Shown in pieces: positions 13,312 to 25,839 of a stretch of 64,000 nucleotides of DNA. A program made the translations under genes and the position numbers. Location: the NCBI GenBank assembly GCA_027574665.1, contig CM050690.1:66373905-66437904 (forward strand), written 5' to 3'. The stretch comes from Rhynochetos jubatus (Eukaryota; Chordata; Aves; Eurypygiformes; Rhynochetidae). Position 1 is the first letter of the stretch. Each line of letters opens with the position of its first letter. The notes under the pieces are model-generated. The model was not told where the DNA came from and ran no database searches. It worked only from the letters and a program-made list of their open reading frames with translations.

Positions 13312-14631
13312 ATGGGTGCAAATTTTTTTTTTTTTAAATTTACATTTTATGAAAAATCAGAAGTATTTACAATTTTTGTAAGATAAACTTGTATGATCTA
13401 ATTTACAGTCTGACGCAGTAACAATTCATAAAAACTCCGATCCTTTAGAGTCTTGTTTACAAATTTTCTTAGGAGGCAGCTACAACGGATATTGCTGTAT
13501 ACACAAGCAAGAGCCAGCTTGCTACATGTTTGTTTGTTTTTCTTCTTTTTATCAGATAGCTACACGTACTTTTTACATTGTTTTTGAATTTCTTTACAAA
13601 AAGTCTATATAAACTTGTATGGCTTCAAAATTGTAACCTGCACCCAATGCAAACGTATGTATAATCACCTGAATGAAGGCTAGTTTAAAAGTGCTGAAAC
13701 ACAACCACTTCTTTTAATTTAGAAATGAAAGTAATACTTGATTAAAAATAGCAAAATTGGGTTTTCATTAATAAAACTTTGTCACATTAAACACAATTTG
13801 ATTGCAAAGCAGATTACAATTAAGATTCCAGTAAAAGGACTGTACCATTTTATGAGTCAGAAACTTACCATTCCATGAGATTAGCAAATTAAGAGCCAAA
13901 TATACTCTTCCAATCAAATCTGCAGTACGGTGTGTGCTTACTGCTAACAGTGGAACTCTCGTCTGCAAAAGCGTGCAGTATACATTAGAGTTTGTCGCCT
14001 CTACAAAGCTCGATTTCTTGTAAAGCTTCATCAATCCAATTCATTACTGGTTTTGCATGACCTAGTTCAAGCATGTTTTGTTGTTTTAATAGAGAATTTG
14101 AAATAGATACTGGTATTCAAAATGGTCCTATGGAATTCCCACATGTAGGTTACGGAATTATTTTGCCCCAATACTTTTGATTTCTGCATTGAAAAAACAC
14201 TTGATAACACAAATACATAGAATATTTTCTAAATTAGTGACTTCCTTAAAAAACAAATTACTAATGTGTCACTTCACTGTGCTTAGACTGTGGCAAGCAG
14301 ATTAGCTGACAACACAAACATTAAAATTGGTGGCTATACAAAAAAATTAAACTAATAAAAATGGCAGTCCTTGTCATCCTGCTGCCATAAAATACGCACC
14401 TAAAATGCTATTCCCCACAAAGTACTATGTTTACATTCACATCACACAACCCCAAAAGCACTCCTAGTCTGAAGAGTTGCAGACAAAGTGAAGGGAAATG
14501 CCGCTTGCTTTTAAAAGTTTGTCGTTACCACCTTCGGTGGTTTTGCAGGATTCTCATCTTTGGTGACATGAAAGTTACTACCTCAAAGTTCCAAGGTCCT
14601 GCGTGACGCATCTCCCTTTACTACAGCTGCA

Positions 14632-14637
14632 TTTATT
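14632..14637 (-). terminator. FCHO2: FCHO2 candidate proximal poly(A) signal
   Basis: Sense-strand AATAAA (TGCAATAAATGC) about 0.9 kb after the stop codon. Its use would give a short 3'UTR of roughly 0.95 kb. Confidence 0.35.
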
Positions 14638-15558
14638 GCAATTACCCCATGAGGAAGTAATCCAGTATTTTAATCCTCTTGTAAGTAAAACAACCTCCAG
14701 TTTTTGCAAATCCGCCTTCTAAATAAATCCCAGTCAAAAGTAATTTTTATAAAGTTGCGTGTATTATACAAACACTGTGCTTTCTTAATGAAGAGTCAAA
14801 CTTTAAAAAGGAAGTGAGGCACGTGAATAACAAATTGGATAGGCACAGGCTTTTTAAAAAGGCACAAATGTTATGCATTTCATATAAAAATAAATTAAAT
14901 CTACAGCATTAATTCAAACAACCATAACCCCCATAAAATTTCCTAGCTGCAGAAGTAAATCTCTGCTGTCCTTTGCAATTCTGTAACACATTGCACTTAG
15001 GAAAAAACTCCTATAGAAAACAACTTACACGTTAATATTATATAATACACAGGCATCAAGTTACGTTCCTTTTATACATCTCTAACTCATCTGGTTTTGT
15101 GGCATGAGTGGAGAGAACTACATAAGAGTTTGCTTTCTTGAAAAACTGGCAATTAAAGAATCTAAAAAATTAGTATTACATACGGAAAGGTCAAATATTT
15201 CTTACTTGCTCTCCTACATTTTTAGGTTTAATGCTTACAGTATAACATACAATTTCATACTTTCCTTGCAGCTATGGATTACTATTTTGACTTCATCTAT
15301 ATAAATTTAATAAAATTTCAACAAATTTTCCCAAGTATTGCAGTTGATCATGTACAGACAGTGTTGAAGTTAACTTCAGTGCTATTATAAAGTAAGAAAA
15401 AGTTTGCAAAATGACTTTGAAAAGTGCATTTTCACTTCTGTAGTTCAGCCTCAAAGTAGATCAACACTTTGAAAAGAATTAATGCATGTTAAAATAGTGT
15501 TTGAAAAGTAGAGGGCAGCTTCTTGCACGCCTCTGATCCAATGGCTTTCACAGGTACA

Positions 15559-15581
15559 TCAGCAGTCTGCCATATACCGTC
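15559..15581 (-). CDS. FCHO2: FCHO2 last coding segment (RYMADC-stop)
   Basis: The terminal exon starts GACGGTATATGG after TTATTTTTCAG. With the carried G it encodes GRYMADC and then TGA at 15559-15561. This is the FCHO2 C-terminus, and the 3'UTR continues in the same exon. Confidence 0.95.
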
Positions 15582-15826
15582 CTGAAAAATAAGGGTAGGG
15601 TTTTTGCAGTCAGTAGTCATTAATGGATTTTGTCAGTATTTTCCTAGGAGCAGTTTGAGTAGCTACGGAAAAAAACCCCAAAACCCCCCTGTGAAACAGT
15701 TTTCAGCCACGTTTCAATGACAAGGAAGTATTTATGCATCACTTCTTCAACAGTTTGGTGTTTTACAATTTAACACTACAGAAGACACAACGTTAATTTG
15801 AACACAGAAACACGTCAGTGTCTTAC

Positions 15827-15991
15827 CAGTGGCAAATCTCTTCTTAAGGAGGGAAAGCCGATAGCCAGTGCCTACGAGCTCTACATCGACTCCTGAAAGG
15901 GTGCTCCCTTCGCTGATGAATTGCACTGCGAGTGTTGCTGGTTTGCTGGGTCCTTCTGAAAGTTCGAATTTTGCCCTGAGGGATCCAGAAC
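15827..15991 (-). CDS. FCHO2: FCHO2 muHD exon 6 ([16 protein letters not shown])
   Basis: A 165-nt exon encoding (G)[19 protein letters not shown], then [20 protein letters not shown] and [15 protein letters not shown] plus one G. Acceptor TTGTTTTTATAG and donor CTG followed by GTAAGA. The closing strands of the muHD. Confidence 0.96.
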
Positions 15992-17624
15992 CTATAAAAA
16001 CAACAACATTCAAAAGCTGGTTGTTTTGCAAGAGTAAGATCATCTTCCAGAACTTTTAGTAGTAAGAAGTGAAACTAACGTGGTGACCTTTGAGATCTAT
16101 TCCTCGCGCAGGTCCCACGTCAGTTTTCAAGAGATGGGAGTAAAAGGTGTTGTCACGACCTGTCTGGGTTAACGCACGCGAACACCACCACTGCAGGAAG
16201 GGCAGCTATAGAGCAATGCACCCAGAGGAGGGAAACTCTTATTTTTCTAATAAAGACAAGGTCTGTTGAATACTCTTCCCCACAGATTTCAGTCAATTTC
16301 TCAGGCACAGTGGTGAAGTGTCATCGCTTGGATACTATTATAAGCTCAGAATTACTTTAAGCACGTTCCGTAGTCAATACAAGGCATTTAAAACCCCCCC
16401 AACATGGCTACTGCTGTTTTTCTGGTTCTTAAACAAGTGGGAAATGTGCACGTCTACTGAACACACGCAAGATGCAGTCTGCACCAGTAGCAGCCCGTTT
16501 CATGGCGGCTCCGCAGGCGTACGACAGCTCTTCAGCTGGCTGCATCTGCATTTTAGGATGATTTTTTTCTTTTCAAAGACGCTCCACATTTGGAAGAGGA
16601 AAAAAATCCCAGAGGGCTATCCCTAACTAATCAAAACAGAAGGCAGATGGCAAAGCATTGTGAGGTCAGTGAAGGACAAAGTACACGAGGCTACAGCAAC
16701 CACCTCTGTCAGATAAAATTCCCTCTGATTTTGACTGGGTGATGACAGCTTTGCAGCCTTCACGGGGATAGAAGAGGTCTTCCACTTCCAGGCTTGTGGT
16801 TCCGCTGTGAAACCGGTCACACTTACAAGCAAATCTGTGCTTTCACAACGCCCTCCATAAATTCCTAACAGGGCTAAAGGCCTTTCCTTCACCCCGCAAG
16901 TTCACTTCTCTGCAGAGGCTTTGATGATGAGATGCCTCCCTCTGGCTCCTGCTTTTCGGCTTCAGAAAAACACTGCACCTGCAGAGGCTGCAGGGGCTGT
17001 GGCATCCGGGAGAGGATGACCACTGGCACCCTACAAAAGGCCATGTGAATGACCACTGCGCGGATGTGCACAGATTCGTTTTTTTCCTGCAGCAGCACAT
17101 GGTCAAAACAAAGACCCTCAAATGCTGGTCGAGAATCATCTACTGTTGAGTCTGTATCAGCACCAGTCTTTCGGATCTTTCCGCCCTCCCGCCCAGTTCT
17201 TCCACTTACCTCTTTCTACCTTAGTTCTGCTGGCAGTGTGTGAAAAGACGCAGGTAATAAACATAATTTCCTCTGAATAACTGCTCATTTCCCAATACCA
17301 CTGAAGTAGCAATTTCCTACCCAGTCTAAACTCTGTTTTGGAACTACTCCCTGCTTCCGGGGTGCGTCACTGTTCTTCCTCCTATAGTTCATTAGTAAAT
17401 TTACATTTTGACATATTTTTCCTTTTACAGTTAATTAGTAAATTTGTATTTTAGCATCTCGCTGTTACTGGAATCTCTCGGGAGGAAATTAACTGAGGTG
17501 GTGGTGAACTGCTGAACAGGACACAGCAAGAGAAGACGTGTAGACCAGCACGAGGGCGTAGAGGCTACGATTACCTTTTCGGTGTTACAATTTTTCCGAA
17601 CAAGAAAACAAGAGTTCAACTTGC
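15992..17624 (-). other. FCHO2: FCHO2 GC-AG intron
   Basis: A 1.6-kb intron that starts GCAAGT and ends TTTTTATAG. No repeat or nested gene seen. Confidence 0.88.
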
Positions 17625-17689
17625 CTCCATTCTCGGACTTCTCCGAAATGCTAGATATTTTCCAATATGCTTTCATCTGGTCTGCATTC
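17625..17689 (-). CDS. FCHO2: FCHO2 muHD exon 5, with GC donor
   Basis: A 65-nt exon: G completing Trp, then NADQMKAYWKISSISEKSEN and G, plus one G. It is followed by GCAAGT, not GT. Using GC at 17623-17624 (AATGGAG, then GCAAGTTG) gives the expected [13 protein letters not shown] across the junction. The GT two bases further on breaks the frame. Confidence 0.93.
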
Positions 17690-19955
17690 CTGTAACAGAA
17701 CCGTAGCTTTGTTGTAAGCACTACATTTAACGTATTATATCCCCAGGTTTACATCGGCATGTTACAGACATCTCTGCGCCCACCTTTATAAAAAATACAT
17801 CGTTATTTTACACTAAGTTTGTGGAAAACCACACAAAGCAAACAGGAAAAAGAGAAAGTGTCTCTGCATTGCCCCAGAGCAGTAAACCTGAGAAGCACAC
17901 GTCACCTTTTTATACAGTTAACGCTGTCCTATGCCCCAGCTACGGCTCCACAGCTCAACCCCCTCTGTAGTCTCTAAGGGTAAGGACGGGCCGAACGCCC
18001 TGGAAGCGGTTTGAAACCTGTGTCTTCATGCTTCACGATGATGGTACGAGGGGGAGCGATGTTGACGGCTCTCCCCTGTGTGAGACTCTTGGAAGCATGA
18101 ATTTTATTCCATTTCCCTTGTAGTAAAACTAGTTGGCGTAAGCGACAAGGGTATAAGCTAACTTCTGACACCGCAAAGGGGCCGAAAAGAGCACCAGGCA
18201 GCGCGGTCTCTAAGCTGGCAGGGTATTTTAACTCCAGAGCACTTGGCAGCAGTTCCATCAAAGGACAGTCAACAGCGCAAAGCGCTGGGCAGCACGAAGC
18301 ACTGACAGGTTTGAAACTGCTTTTGGCACTGGTGTGCCGTGAGTGAAACGCTCAAGACGCAGATGTGGTAGGGGGTTACTTGCAGGAGGTGAAGTTATAA
18401 AACATTCATTTTAAAAAAACCAAACTCCACCCGCTAGACCAATCAGGTAGCACAACAGCACTAGGGCTGCCTGGAGGATGACTTCTTTCCTTTTGGTCAA
18501 ACGTCTGGCCTTGGGTAGTTGTGTAGGTGAGAGACAGAAAGAATCTGGGCTCAAGCCCCTTAATCTGATGAATCTGTAATGAGGCTGTCCCTAAGATTTA
18601 AGTCTTCCTGGCTAACACTACGTGTTCTGGGTGGGTGTTCCTGCTCTCGCTCAGGCTTCATTATAGAGGGAAGAAGCCTGGTCAGGGAGACTGGCATCAC
18701 CAGACATTCCAGTCACGTTGTTCAGGCAGGACACTGGACCTGCCCTTGCTCAGAAAAAGCTTAAGGTGATTTGCTTGGAAGTATTTCTCCCTTGAAATAG
18801 CAAGTCGAGAAAGATTCAGTCTTGCCAGCATTTTTTCCACTTAAAATGACACTGTATTACGACTTTGTCCAGTTAATACATTTAAATGTACTGCCTCCAG
18901 AAACACTGTAAAATCACAGAATGGTTTGGGTTGGAACAGACCATTAAAGGTCATCCAGTCCAACCTGTCTGCCACGAGCAGGGACATCTTCAGCTAGATC
19001 AGGCTGCTCAGAGCCCCGCCCAACCTGACCTTGAACCTATCTGACAAATGCATCAGGACTGTTTTTCTTCTTGAATCTTGCTTTATGAGGTAAACTGATC
19101 TGTAAGTAACGAGCTTAAAGCCTTTCTTCCTTCAGCTTGGTATCGTTTGCACTCATCATGCTAAAAAGATCCTCTTGGAAAGGAACAGTCCAGGAATTAC
19201 ATTACAGCTGGGCAAGTACCTACGTGCTGCCAAACCACAGGTGCAGTGGATGAATTCTGCTCACCTTTTGCTCCAGGGATGTACTGCTCTACCTTCTCCT
19301 TGTTTTCACAAACTTCTCGAACCATGATCAACCGAGATCTGTGTCTTACTTTCCAGCGCTACTGTAAGTGCAGGCTTAGAACCTGGTGGCAGGTAGCTGC
19401 TATTCAGACAATGATCTGCATGACACTTGAACTGAGGGACAGCACGACCTGGCTTATGAAGAGCTCCTCTGTTACTGAGGTTTGCTTTAGGGCCATTTCA
19501 ATTACAAGCTAATTTTTATGCTAGAACAATCAAGAAATCTTTTGAAGAACTGCATTTCTTTTACTCTCTCTGTATAATCCATGCACAAGGATATACTTAC
19601 ACACACACACACAAAATGTTTTTTTAACCATTAAGAGATTTTGGGTTCAATCTGCTGTGTTAAAAAACGTCTGTCCTGTCTATTGGCCAAAATAAAGCAA
19701 ACACTGGAAATTTCATAAAGGGTTGTATTATCACACAGTTAGAGTGGGTGCATGTTGTCTCATTTTAGTTTGTGTGAATTGGCTGCACGTGATCTGGTTT
19801 TGACCAGAAAACGTCCTAAACATATGTTACTACGTGTTTTATCAAAACAAAAAACGTTAGCCCTTTCTTCCAGTGAAAATTTTCAGGCTTCTGTGACTAT
19901 CTCAGTGCCCGTGACACCGAAGTGAATCTGAAGTAATGAAGAGTGGTAACGTTAC
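17690..19955 (-). other. FCHO2: FCHO2 intron with one CR1 fragment
   Basis: A 2.3-kb intron holding a short CR1 tail at 18912-19045 and a short AC run near 19600. The stretch 17960-18320 has noticeably more CpG than its surroundings. Confidence 0.8.
18912..19045 (-). mobile_element. CR1 LINE 3' fragment (short)
   Basis: Antisense CR1 tail: AATCACAGAATGGTTTGGGT, GACCATTAAAGGTCATCCAG, CCACGAGCAGGGACATCTTC, CCCAACCTGACCTTGAAC. Minus strand, same strand as FCHO2; about 134 bp. Confidence 0.9.
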
Positions 19956-20155
19956 CATTTTGCAGGAGGAAGTGACTGCATGTTTGTTACTCCTCCGTCT
20001 ACTGGTACCACAACCTGGACATTAGACAGCATGCTAGGCACATTCATGGACTCCGGATTGTACTTATAATCCACTCTCACGTCAGTAGTGCTAGTGTTAC
20101 ATTTCCAGTAAGTTGCAAGATTCAAGGGAGTGGACTGGATGCCATTTGAAGACAC
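19956..20155 (-). CDS. FCHO2: FCHO2 muHD exon 4 ([19 protein letters not shown])
   Basis: A 200-nt exon encoding [20 protein letters not shown], then [20 protein letters not shown] and [20 protein letters not shown], ending SLPPAK plus TG of a split Trp codon. Acceptor TTCTTTTACAG and donor ATG followed by GTAACG. Strongly FCHO2-like throughout. Confidence 0.96.
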
Positions 20156-22427
20156 CTGTAAAAGAACAAATAATTGAAAGCAGCTTAATTAAAATATTCC
20201 CCCTTTGGACAGAATCAGGGAAAGACGGTAATGAATATAACTAAATCCTGACAGAAGGTCAAAGGAAAATTGACCTGTGAGTCCTTAATTGCAGAATTCT
20301 GAAGACTGTGGCAGCCTAAAGCAATTCCTGTTATTTTAATTTTAAATTAAAGTAATTAAAGAAAAGATTTAAACTCTTTCTAGCCCATGGGGGAAGTTCT
20401 GGCTTTTATAAGACAAAACAGTTTTGTTTCAGTCTTGTGTTCTGCCTCACACAAGAAGCCTGCTTACAGCAAAATGACCTCATCCTGGGCAGTTGTGCTG
20501 CCCAAGCGGCCAGCAGCAGAGGACAATACCTGTCGTTAGGGGACAGGGAGCCAGCAAAACAGTTCTTAGCTATTCTAAGCATTATTTTCCTGCTCCAGGA
20601 GGGCTGAATGCTGCTTCTGTGGCTGAGCAGATGCTACTGCCCTGCTGCATCTCTGCCACCTTCCTACTCTACTTGAGGAACCTTCTTTGTCCTGCTGCCC
20701 CCTCTTGCCCTTCCTTGGCAGACAGAACCTTTTCTATCTGCCAGCGCTTCTGCACGCCAACGCCTCATTTTTCCCCGACAGTAAGGATCTGAAATAGATA
20801 CAATTCTTCCACGGTACTCATTTCTGCAATTCAAAGGCATGTTTTGTTTCTTCCATCTTTCTCAGGAATTCTGTGTGCCTAACGTGTTTCCTATAGATCC
20901 AGTATGCCAAGATTTTTAAACTATATTGTGAGGATGTGAAAGCGACCATGGTATTAACAGCTGGACTGACAGGTTATTTAGGTTCTTGAGGTAGTCAGCT
21001 GTCTCACAGGTTCAACCATTTCCATGCAGGCCTAGCAAATGACTGTTTTCCCTTTGAGGTTAGTCTGTCTGTCCTGAATTCTGAGGAAGATTTTTTTTTT
21101 GCCAGCCAGATGCTCCAGTCCCTTCATCACCTTCACAGGCCTTTGCTGGACTCTCTCCAGTATGCCCACGTCTCTCTTGCAATGGACAACCCCGAACTGG
21201 ACACTCCAGGTGTGGCCTCACAGTGCTGAGCAGAGGGGAAGGATCACCTCCCTTGACGTACTAGCAATGCTTTGCCTAATGCAGCCCGGGAGACCATTTT
21301 CCGCCTTTGCAGCAAGGGCACATTGTTGGCTCAGGTTCAACATGACGGTGTCCCCCGGGACACCCAGGTCCTCTTCTGCCAAGCTGATTTCCAGCTGGGT
21401 GGCCCCCAACGACGCACGAGGTTGTTCCTCTCCAGGCGCACTTCTTGCTGAACTTCGTGAGGTTTCTGTCAGCCCATTTCTCCTCCAGTTGAGGTCCATC
21501 TGGAGGGCAGAATGACCCTCTGTTGCACCCAGAGGATCCTCCCAGTTCGGCGTCATCAGCAAACTCCCTGAGGGTACACTCTGCCCCACCACCCAGACCG
21601 TTCATGAAGCTGTTAAACAGGACTGTAAACTCAGTACAGACCCCTCGGGTGTACTGCTGGTTACTGCCCTCCAAACAGACTTCATGCCACTGACCATCGC
21701 CCCCGTGGCCTGGTCATTCAGCCAGTTTCAATCCACCTCAGTGTCTGCTTCACCCGCTTCTCTACGCGGATGCTACGGGAGACAGCGTCAACCCCCCCCG
21801 AAGTCTAAGCAGACAATATCCACTGCTCTCCCCTCCCCTGCCAGCATAGTCACAACATCACCCAAGTTCACAAAGGTGGTTGAGTGTGACTTTCACTTGG
21901 TAAATCCATGCTAACTACTTCTGATGCCTTCTCATCCTTCGTGTGCCTCCAGGTGGACTCCAGGGTGAGATGTTCCATTACACTGTGCGAGGTTGGATCG
22001 TCACACCTTCTCATTTATTACAATTCATCAGCTACAGCATCCAGTACACCATTAAAAAACCACGCAGTACAACTACCAACCTGGACAACACCCCATCACA
22101 CCCCTAAGCTCACGGGAAGTTTGACTTTGCTAACAAATACCTAAGGAAGCAGCGTTTGCAGCTTTCACACGTGAACTGGAGCGATGTGTGAGCAAGCTGA
22201 AACAGGTCGTGACTCCGAGGGAAGGACACGAAGCACAGCAGGAAGGCACTAACGCATGGGGGCAGAGCCTGTGCACTGTAAACAGCGACGCCCCCAGAAC
22301 TCGTCTAGGTGTGGGACAACAGTTCACCTGCATGCCAGCAGGCAAAGAACAATTCTTTCAATTTCTGTGTAGGCAGCGAATCTGCCAGAGTTCCTTAAAA
22401 AGCTCCAAAGGGAAAAACGGTGTTTAC
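20156..22427 (-). other. FCHO2: FCHO2 intron largely filled by CR1
   Basis: A 2.3-kb intron with a CR1 fragment of about 1 kb occupying 21095-22110. The rest shows nothing recognisable. Confidence 0.8.
21095..22110 (-). mobile_element. CR1 LINE, decayed ORF2 fragment
   Basis: Minus-strand CR1 ORF2 C-terminal part. Traces include LNLSQQCALAAKAENG, CIRQSIASTSREVILPL and FADDAELGG, together with antisense phrases GGACACTCCAGGTGTGGCCT and GACACCCAGGTCCTCTTCTG. Many frameshifts; older than the 42.3-kb copy. Lies within an FCHO2 intron in the sense orientation. The left and right limits are approximate. Confidence 0.88.
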
Positions 22428-22560
22428 CTGATACTTCAAAACATCCACGTTGTAATAGGACGCAGATGGATTCTGCTCTGATAATTTCTTGAGGTAGACA
22501 GTTATAGCTTGCATGTTCATCCAAAAATCCTTAGTACTGGAGTCACTTTGTGACTGATCA
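22428..22560 (-). CDS. FCHO2: FCHO2 muHD exon 3 ([19 protein letters not shown])
   Basis: A 133-nt exon encoding (S)[20 protein letters not shown], then [20 protein letters not shown] and LKYQ. Acceptor TCTTTGCAG and donor CAG followed by GTAAAC. Ends in phase 0. Core muHD beta-strand region. Confidence 0.95.
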
Positions 22561-24621
22561 CTGCAAAGAAAAACAAAGAGGAGTCTGAAGGCAACACTAA
22601 GATTTATTATTTTGATGGTCTAAAAATTAAGATTAGATCTTTCCCCTTATTCACTATGTCAAGCAAGAATTTGCTCTAATGCTTTATGCCACCTAACTGC
22701 ACCTTCCTAAATATGAGACAAATTAACTGCTTGTTTTATCTGCTAAAAATCCTCCTTCCAGGTTGTGGCGCAGTGGGTTTCGCTCACTGCTGATCTGCAT
22801 CGCAAGATGGAGTTAATGCTGGATTTGGATTTCCCATTTAATAAAACACAGTCTTAATACAACTCGGCGCCGTGAGGATGTGTTGGACACAGGGCCAAAG
22901 TGTTATTCGAAAAGGCACGTTATCCAATTTGGAATAAACCCTAAAATCATAACCAGCCTGGGTTATGACACAGCCTCACGACTGCACTGAATTAAGATAT
23001 GGGCTGTATGTGCTACTGTACTTTCACATATTTGTAGAGAGAGTAAGCTTTCAAAATGTTTTCATTTAAAAGTGATTCTCAAATTATTACAAACAACTGT
23101 TTCTCGGATACTTATAGCTGCATTCAATCTTAGTAACAACTTATTATATCACTCCTACATGTATGTATGAGCGCACGTCACTGGAGAAGCAAAATCCTGT
23201 TCGGGAGCTGCTGGAGCAGGGTGTTCTGCAGATCAAGAATATTTTCAGCTCTGATTACGTCACCTTTATTTTGAATAAGGATGAAGCTTTTAGGTAAACT
23301 TACTGAAAGCCAAAATTCAAATCACTTTTGAATTTTGAATCACTTCTGAAAGAATAAAGACCTCCTCTGAATGTCGGTGGATACAGTGAGGAACTGCATC
23401 CCTCCCTGAGGAGTGTGGAGTGCAGGGTGAAAGCTGACAATGAACGCCTGCCAGACAGCAAGAATAACGGCAGTGGGCTCAGTGTCCCAGGGCACTGACC
23501 TGCACAACAGTCGTCTCTCCCATTTACTTAGAATTTGGTTATCAATACATCAGTACTGTGATTAATGAAGTTTCCATTTTCAGTAAAACACATACATAAA
23601 CACTTATCGCTACAGGGGCCTTCCAAAACTTAAATACATTAAACCCCTCTCATGAAAAGCCTTTATAAATACCAAGCGAAGGATACCCGTTGCAGTCTAT
23701 GATGAAAACTGAAATTGTAACTGTATGGGTTTAGCTTTGTGAATATCCATTACATGCATCCTTTCTAATCAGAGGTGAAGTGTTACAGCATGCAGACAAG
23801 GATGCTGGACATTTTCACTTCCTTGCAAAATACACCTTTTCAGTATAATTTACTCTGTCAGATACAGCTCTGCTAACATTTCAGTTATAAACTGGCATGT
23901 CAAAAAGCAATCAAATTTAATGTTGTATGAATCATCGATGACACCGTGAATGATCAAACTGAAATTAAATAGGAAAGAATGGATGCACATGGTTTGATTG
24001 TTTTTCGAATGATTTATCCAATAAATGACATAGAAACTGCTCAGCTGAAACAGACCTCTGCTAAGTAATTACAGCTTTCATAATTCTTTTTTAAAAGACC
24101 TCCAAGTGCTGTGATTTCAACAATCATCCTACTCAAGCAGCAGCCTTTTTGCTTAAGAATTCTCCCAAGCATGCTGCTGCACACCCGAAAGATACAGTTA
24201 CGGAACGGATCTGATCTACTGTAGAAATGATACGACTTGAAAATACAGCAGTAAGTGACGAAAGAGATCGCGTGTGGCTCCTACTACTTGTTCTCCATTT
24301 AAGCTCCTGTTTTATCATTTAATCTTACCATTTTTACTACTGTATAAAGAACTATTCCATGAAATGCACGTAAAAACACAGCTATATTTACACACTATTT
24401 TTTATGGCATGTATTATGCTCATCACAAGTCTCAATTCCTTAATAACTGAGATTTTTGATGGTGGCATTGGAGAGAACTGAGCTGACGAGATTAATTCAG
24501 GAAATTAAATTATGTATGAGCGCATCAGTAAGACTGTAGAGAATTCTGGTTTATATACACAACAATTCACATTTTAGAAATCATGTAGTTTACTATTATA
24601 TATATAAAAAAAATACAAAAC
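22561..24621 (-). other. FCHO2: FCHO2 intron, nothing recognised
   Basis: A 2.1-kb AT-rich intron. The donor is weak (GTTTTG) and is followed by a U-rich stretch in the sense RNA. No repeat or nested gene seen. Confidence 0.75.
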
Positions 24622-24777
24622 CTGTATACAAGTTGCGCATTCGGAAGAATCTGCTCTAGTTTGCTTGTGTTTTTTACCCTGAAGCAGAGCACAGCTGGAG
24701 ATGGGTTGCTGGTGAAGACTTTAATAATCCCACTTGGGAATGATACCGTCATATCACCAGTAATCTTCACAATACAT
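24622..24777 (-). CDS. FCHO2: FCHO2 muHD exon 2 ([16 protein letters not shown])
   Basis: A 156-nt exon encoding [20 protein letters not shown], then [20 protein letters not shown] and [11 protein letters not shown] plus AG. The donor is weak: CAG followed by GTTTTG and then a U-rich run. The acceptor CATTCTCTTCTAG is good. Confidence 0.95.
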
Positions 24778-25415
24778 CTAGAAGAGAATGAAAACATCAA
24801 TTTCATCGCAGCTCTTTGGCTGCCTAATTTTAACACTAATTTTAAAGCAATCACTGTACTTTCACAATCTGACCAACTGAACTAAAAACAGAAAATCAGT
24901 TTCAAATGAGGGCGAAGCAACAATGTACTGTCACTTTCAACCTGGACGTCAGATGAACTACGTAAAGAAGTTGAGCTGTCTAAGCATACAGCAGTCTTGG
25001 TGGGTGTGACTACTTTGAAAGTACTTTGAAAAGTACTTTGAAAGGCTTTGAAAACATGGCACAACTATGCTCAGGCAACGCCTAAGTAGCATAGCGAGGG
25101 ATGCGACAGAGGGAATGAGGTGCTTTTAGCTGCCCAGATTTATACGCAGCACCTACCTGACTACGATGAAAACCCTTCTAATTTCCAGTGTTCTCACTGA
25201 ACACGTGTTTGTAAAGCTGGGATGTACGAACTCCTATCGGGATGCTGGCCAATACAGAGCAATAAGCCGCTGTTATCACTTATACCAGGGAACAAAACCC
25301 CTTCTGAATCCCTCTTCTAATGTATATACATTTTCCCCCAAAATATTAAAAGTAAACCCGGTGTATTTTCTTATTGTAACTTATTACATTCAAAACAATT
25401 CACTATTTAACTAAC
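24778..25415 (-). other. FCHO2: FCHO2 intron with short tandem unit
   Basis: A 0.64-kb intron. TACTTTGAAA and close variants occur three to four times at 25011-25053. Nothing else recognised. Confidence 0.7.
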
Positions 25416-25527
25416 TTTGTGGGATCTGCTCCTTTAAAGTAGGCGTTAACAGACTCAGTAAGGGCTACTGCAACAGGCAAGGTGTCCTGGTTTCCAAGGC
25501 TGACAGGGCTGGGACCACGTGAAACAC
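25416..25527 (-). CDS. FCHO2: FCHO2 muHD exon 1 ([12 protein letters not shown])
   Basis: A 112-nt exon encoding (G)[20 protein letters not shown] and then [16 protein letters not shown], with AA completing Lys in the next exon. [12 protein letters not shown] is the start of the muHD fold, related to the AP mu-subunit C-terminal domain. Donor is GTTAGT and acceptor TGTATTCTAG. Confidence 0.95.
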
Positions 25528-25831
25528 CTAGAATACATACAGTGTATAGGTTTAATTTCCAAAAAGCTTAGATTAGCGATAGATTTCAGAACGGTTGACT
25601 ACATGTGTAATTTTCACAAGAGTTTATTACCATCAAGGTGGCAGTAGCGCCTGAAGTACTACTTTAAAAGGGTGTGGAAAAGTACCAACATAGTACAGTA
25701 CAATCCTACCATCAAAACACTGCGTAGCAGCCTAAGAAAACAGGACTATCCGTATGACATCATGTAAATGGACAGACGAAAGGAAATACATGAGACAGAG
25801 GAACACTGCATTAAAACGGCGACCGACAAAG

Positions 25832-25839
25832 TGACGTCA
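25832..25839. promoter_or_regulatory. CRE palindrome TGACGTCA
   Basis: The full 8-bp CREB/ATF site, within a locally CpG-rich part of an intron (25790-26200). Function is not shown. Confidence 0.3.

Larger units (their letters stand above)
13290..15558 (-). other. FCHO2: FCHO2 3'UTR
   Basis: About 2.27 kb of AT-rich sequence follows the stop codon in the same exon and contains no CR1. A good AATAAA lies at 13306-13311, so the cleavage site near 13290 is estimated. A proximal AATAAA lies at 14632-14637. A Pumilio-type TGTAAATA is present at 13364-13371. The extent is inferred, not supported by transcript data. Confidence 0.75.

Noticed and set aside
17619..17624. GT donor two bases after the GC at the end of the SENGG exon
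   Set aside because: Using that GT would put two extra bases into the transcript and break the conserved muHD frame.
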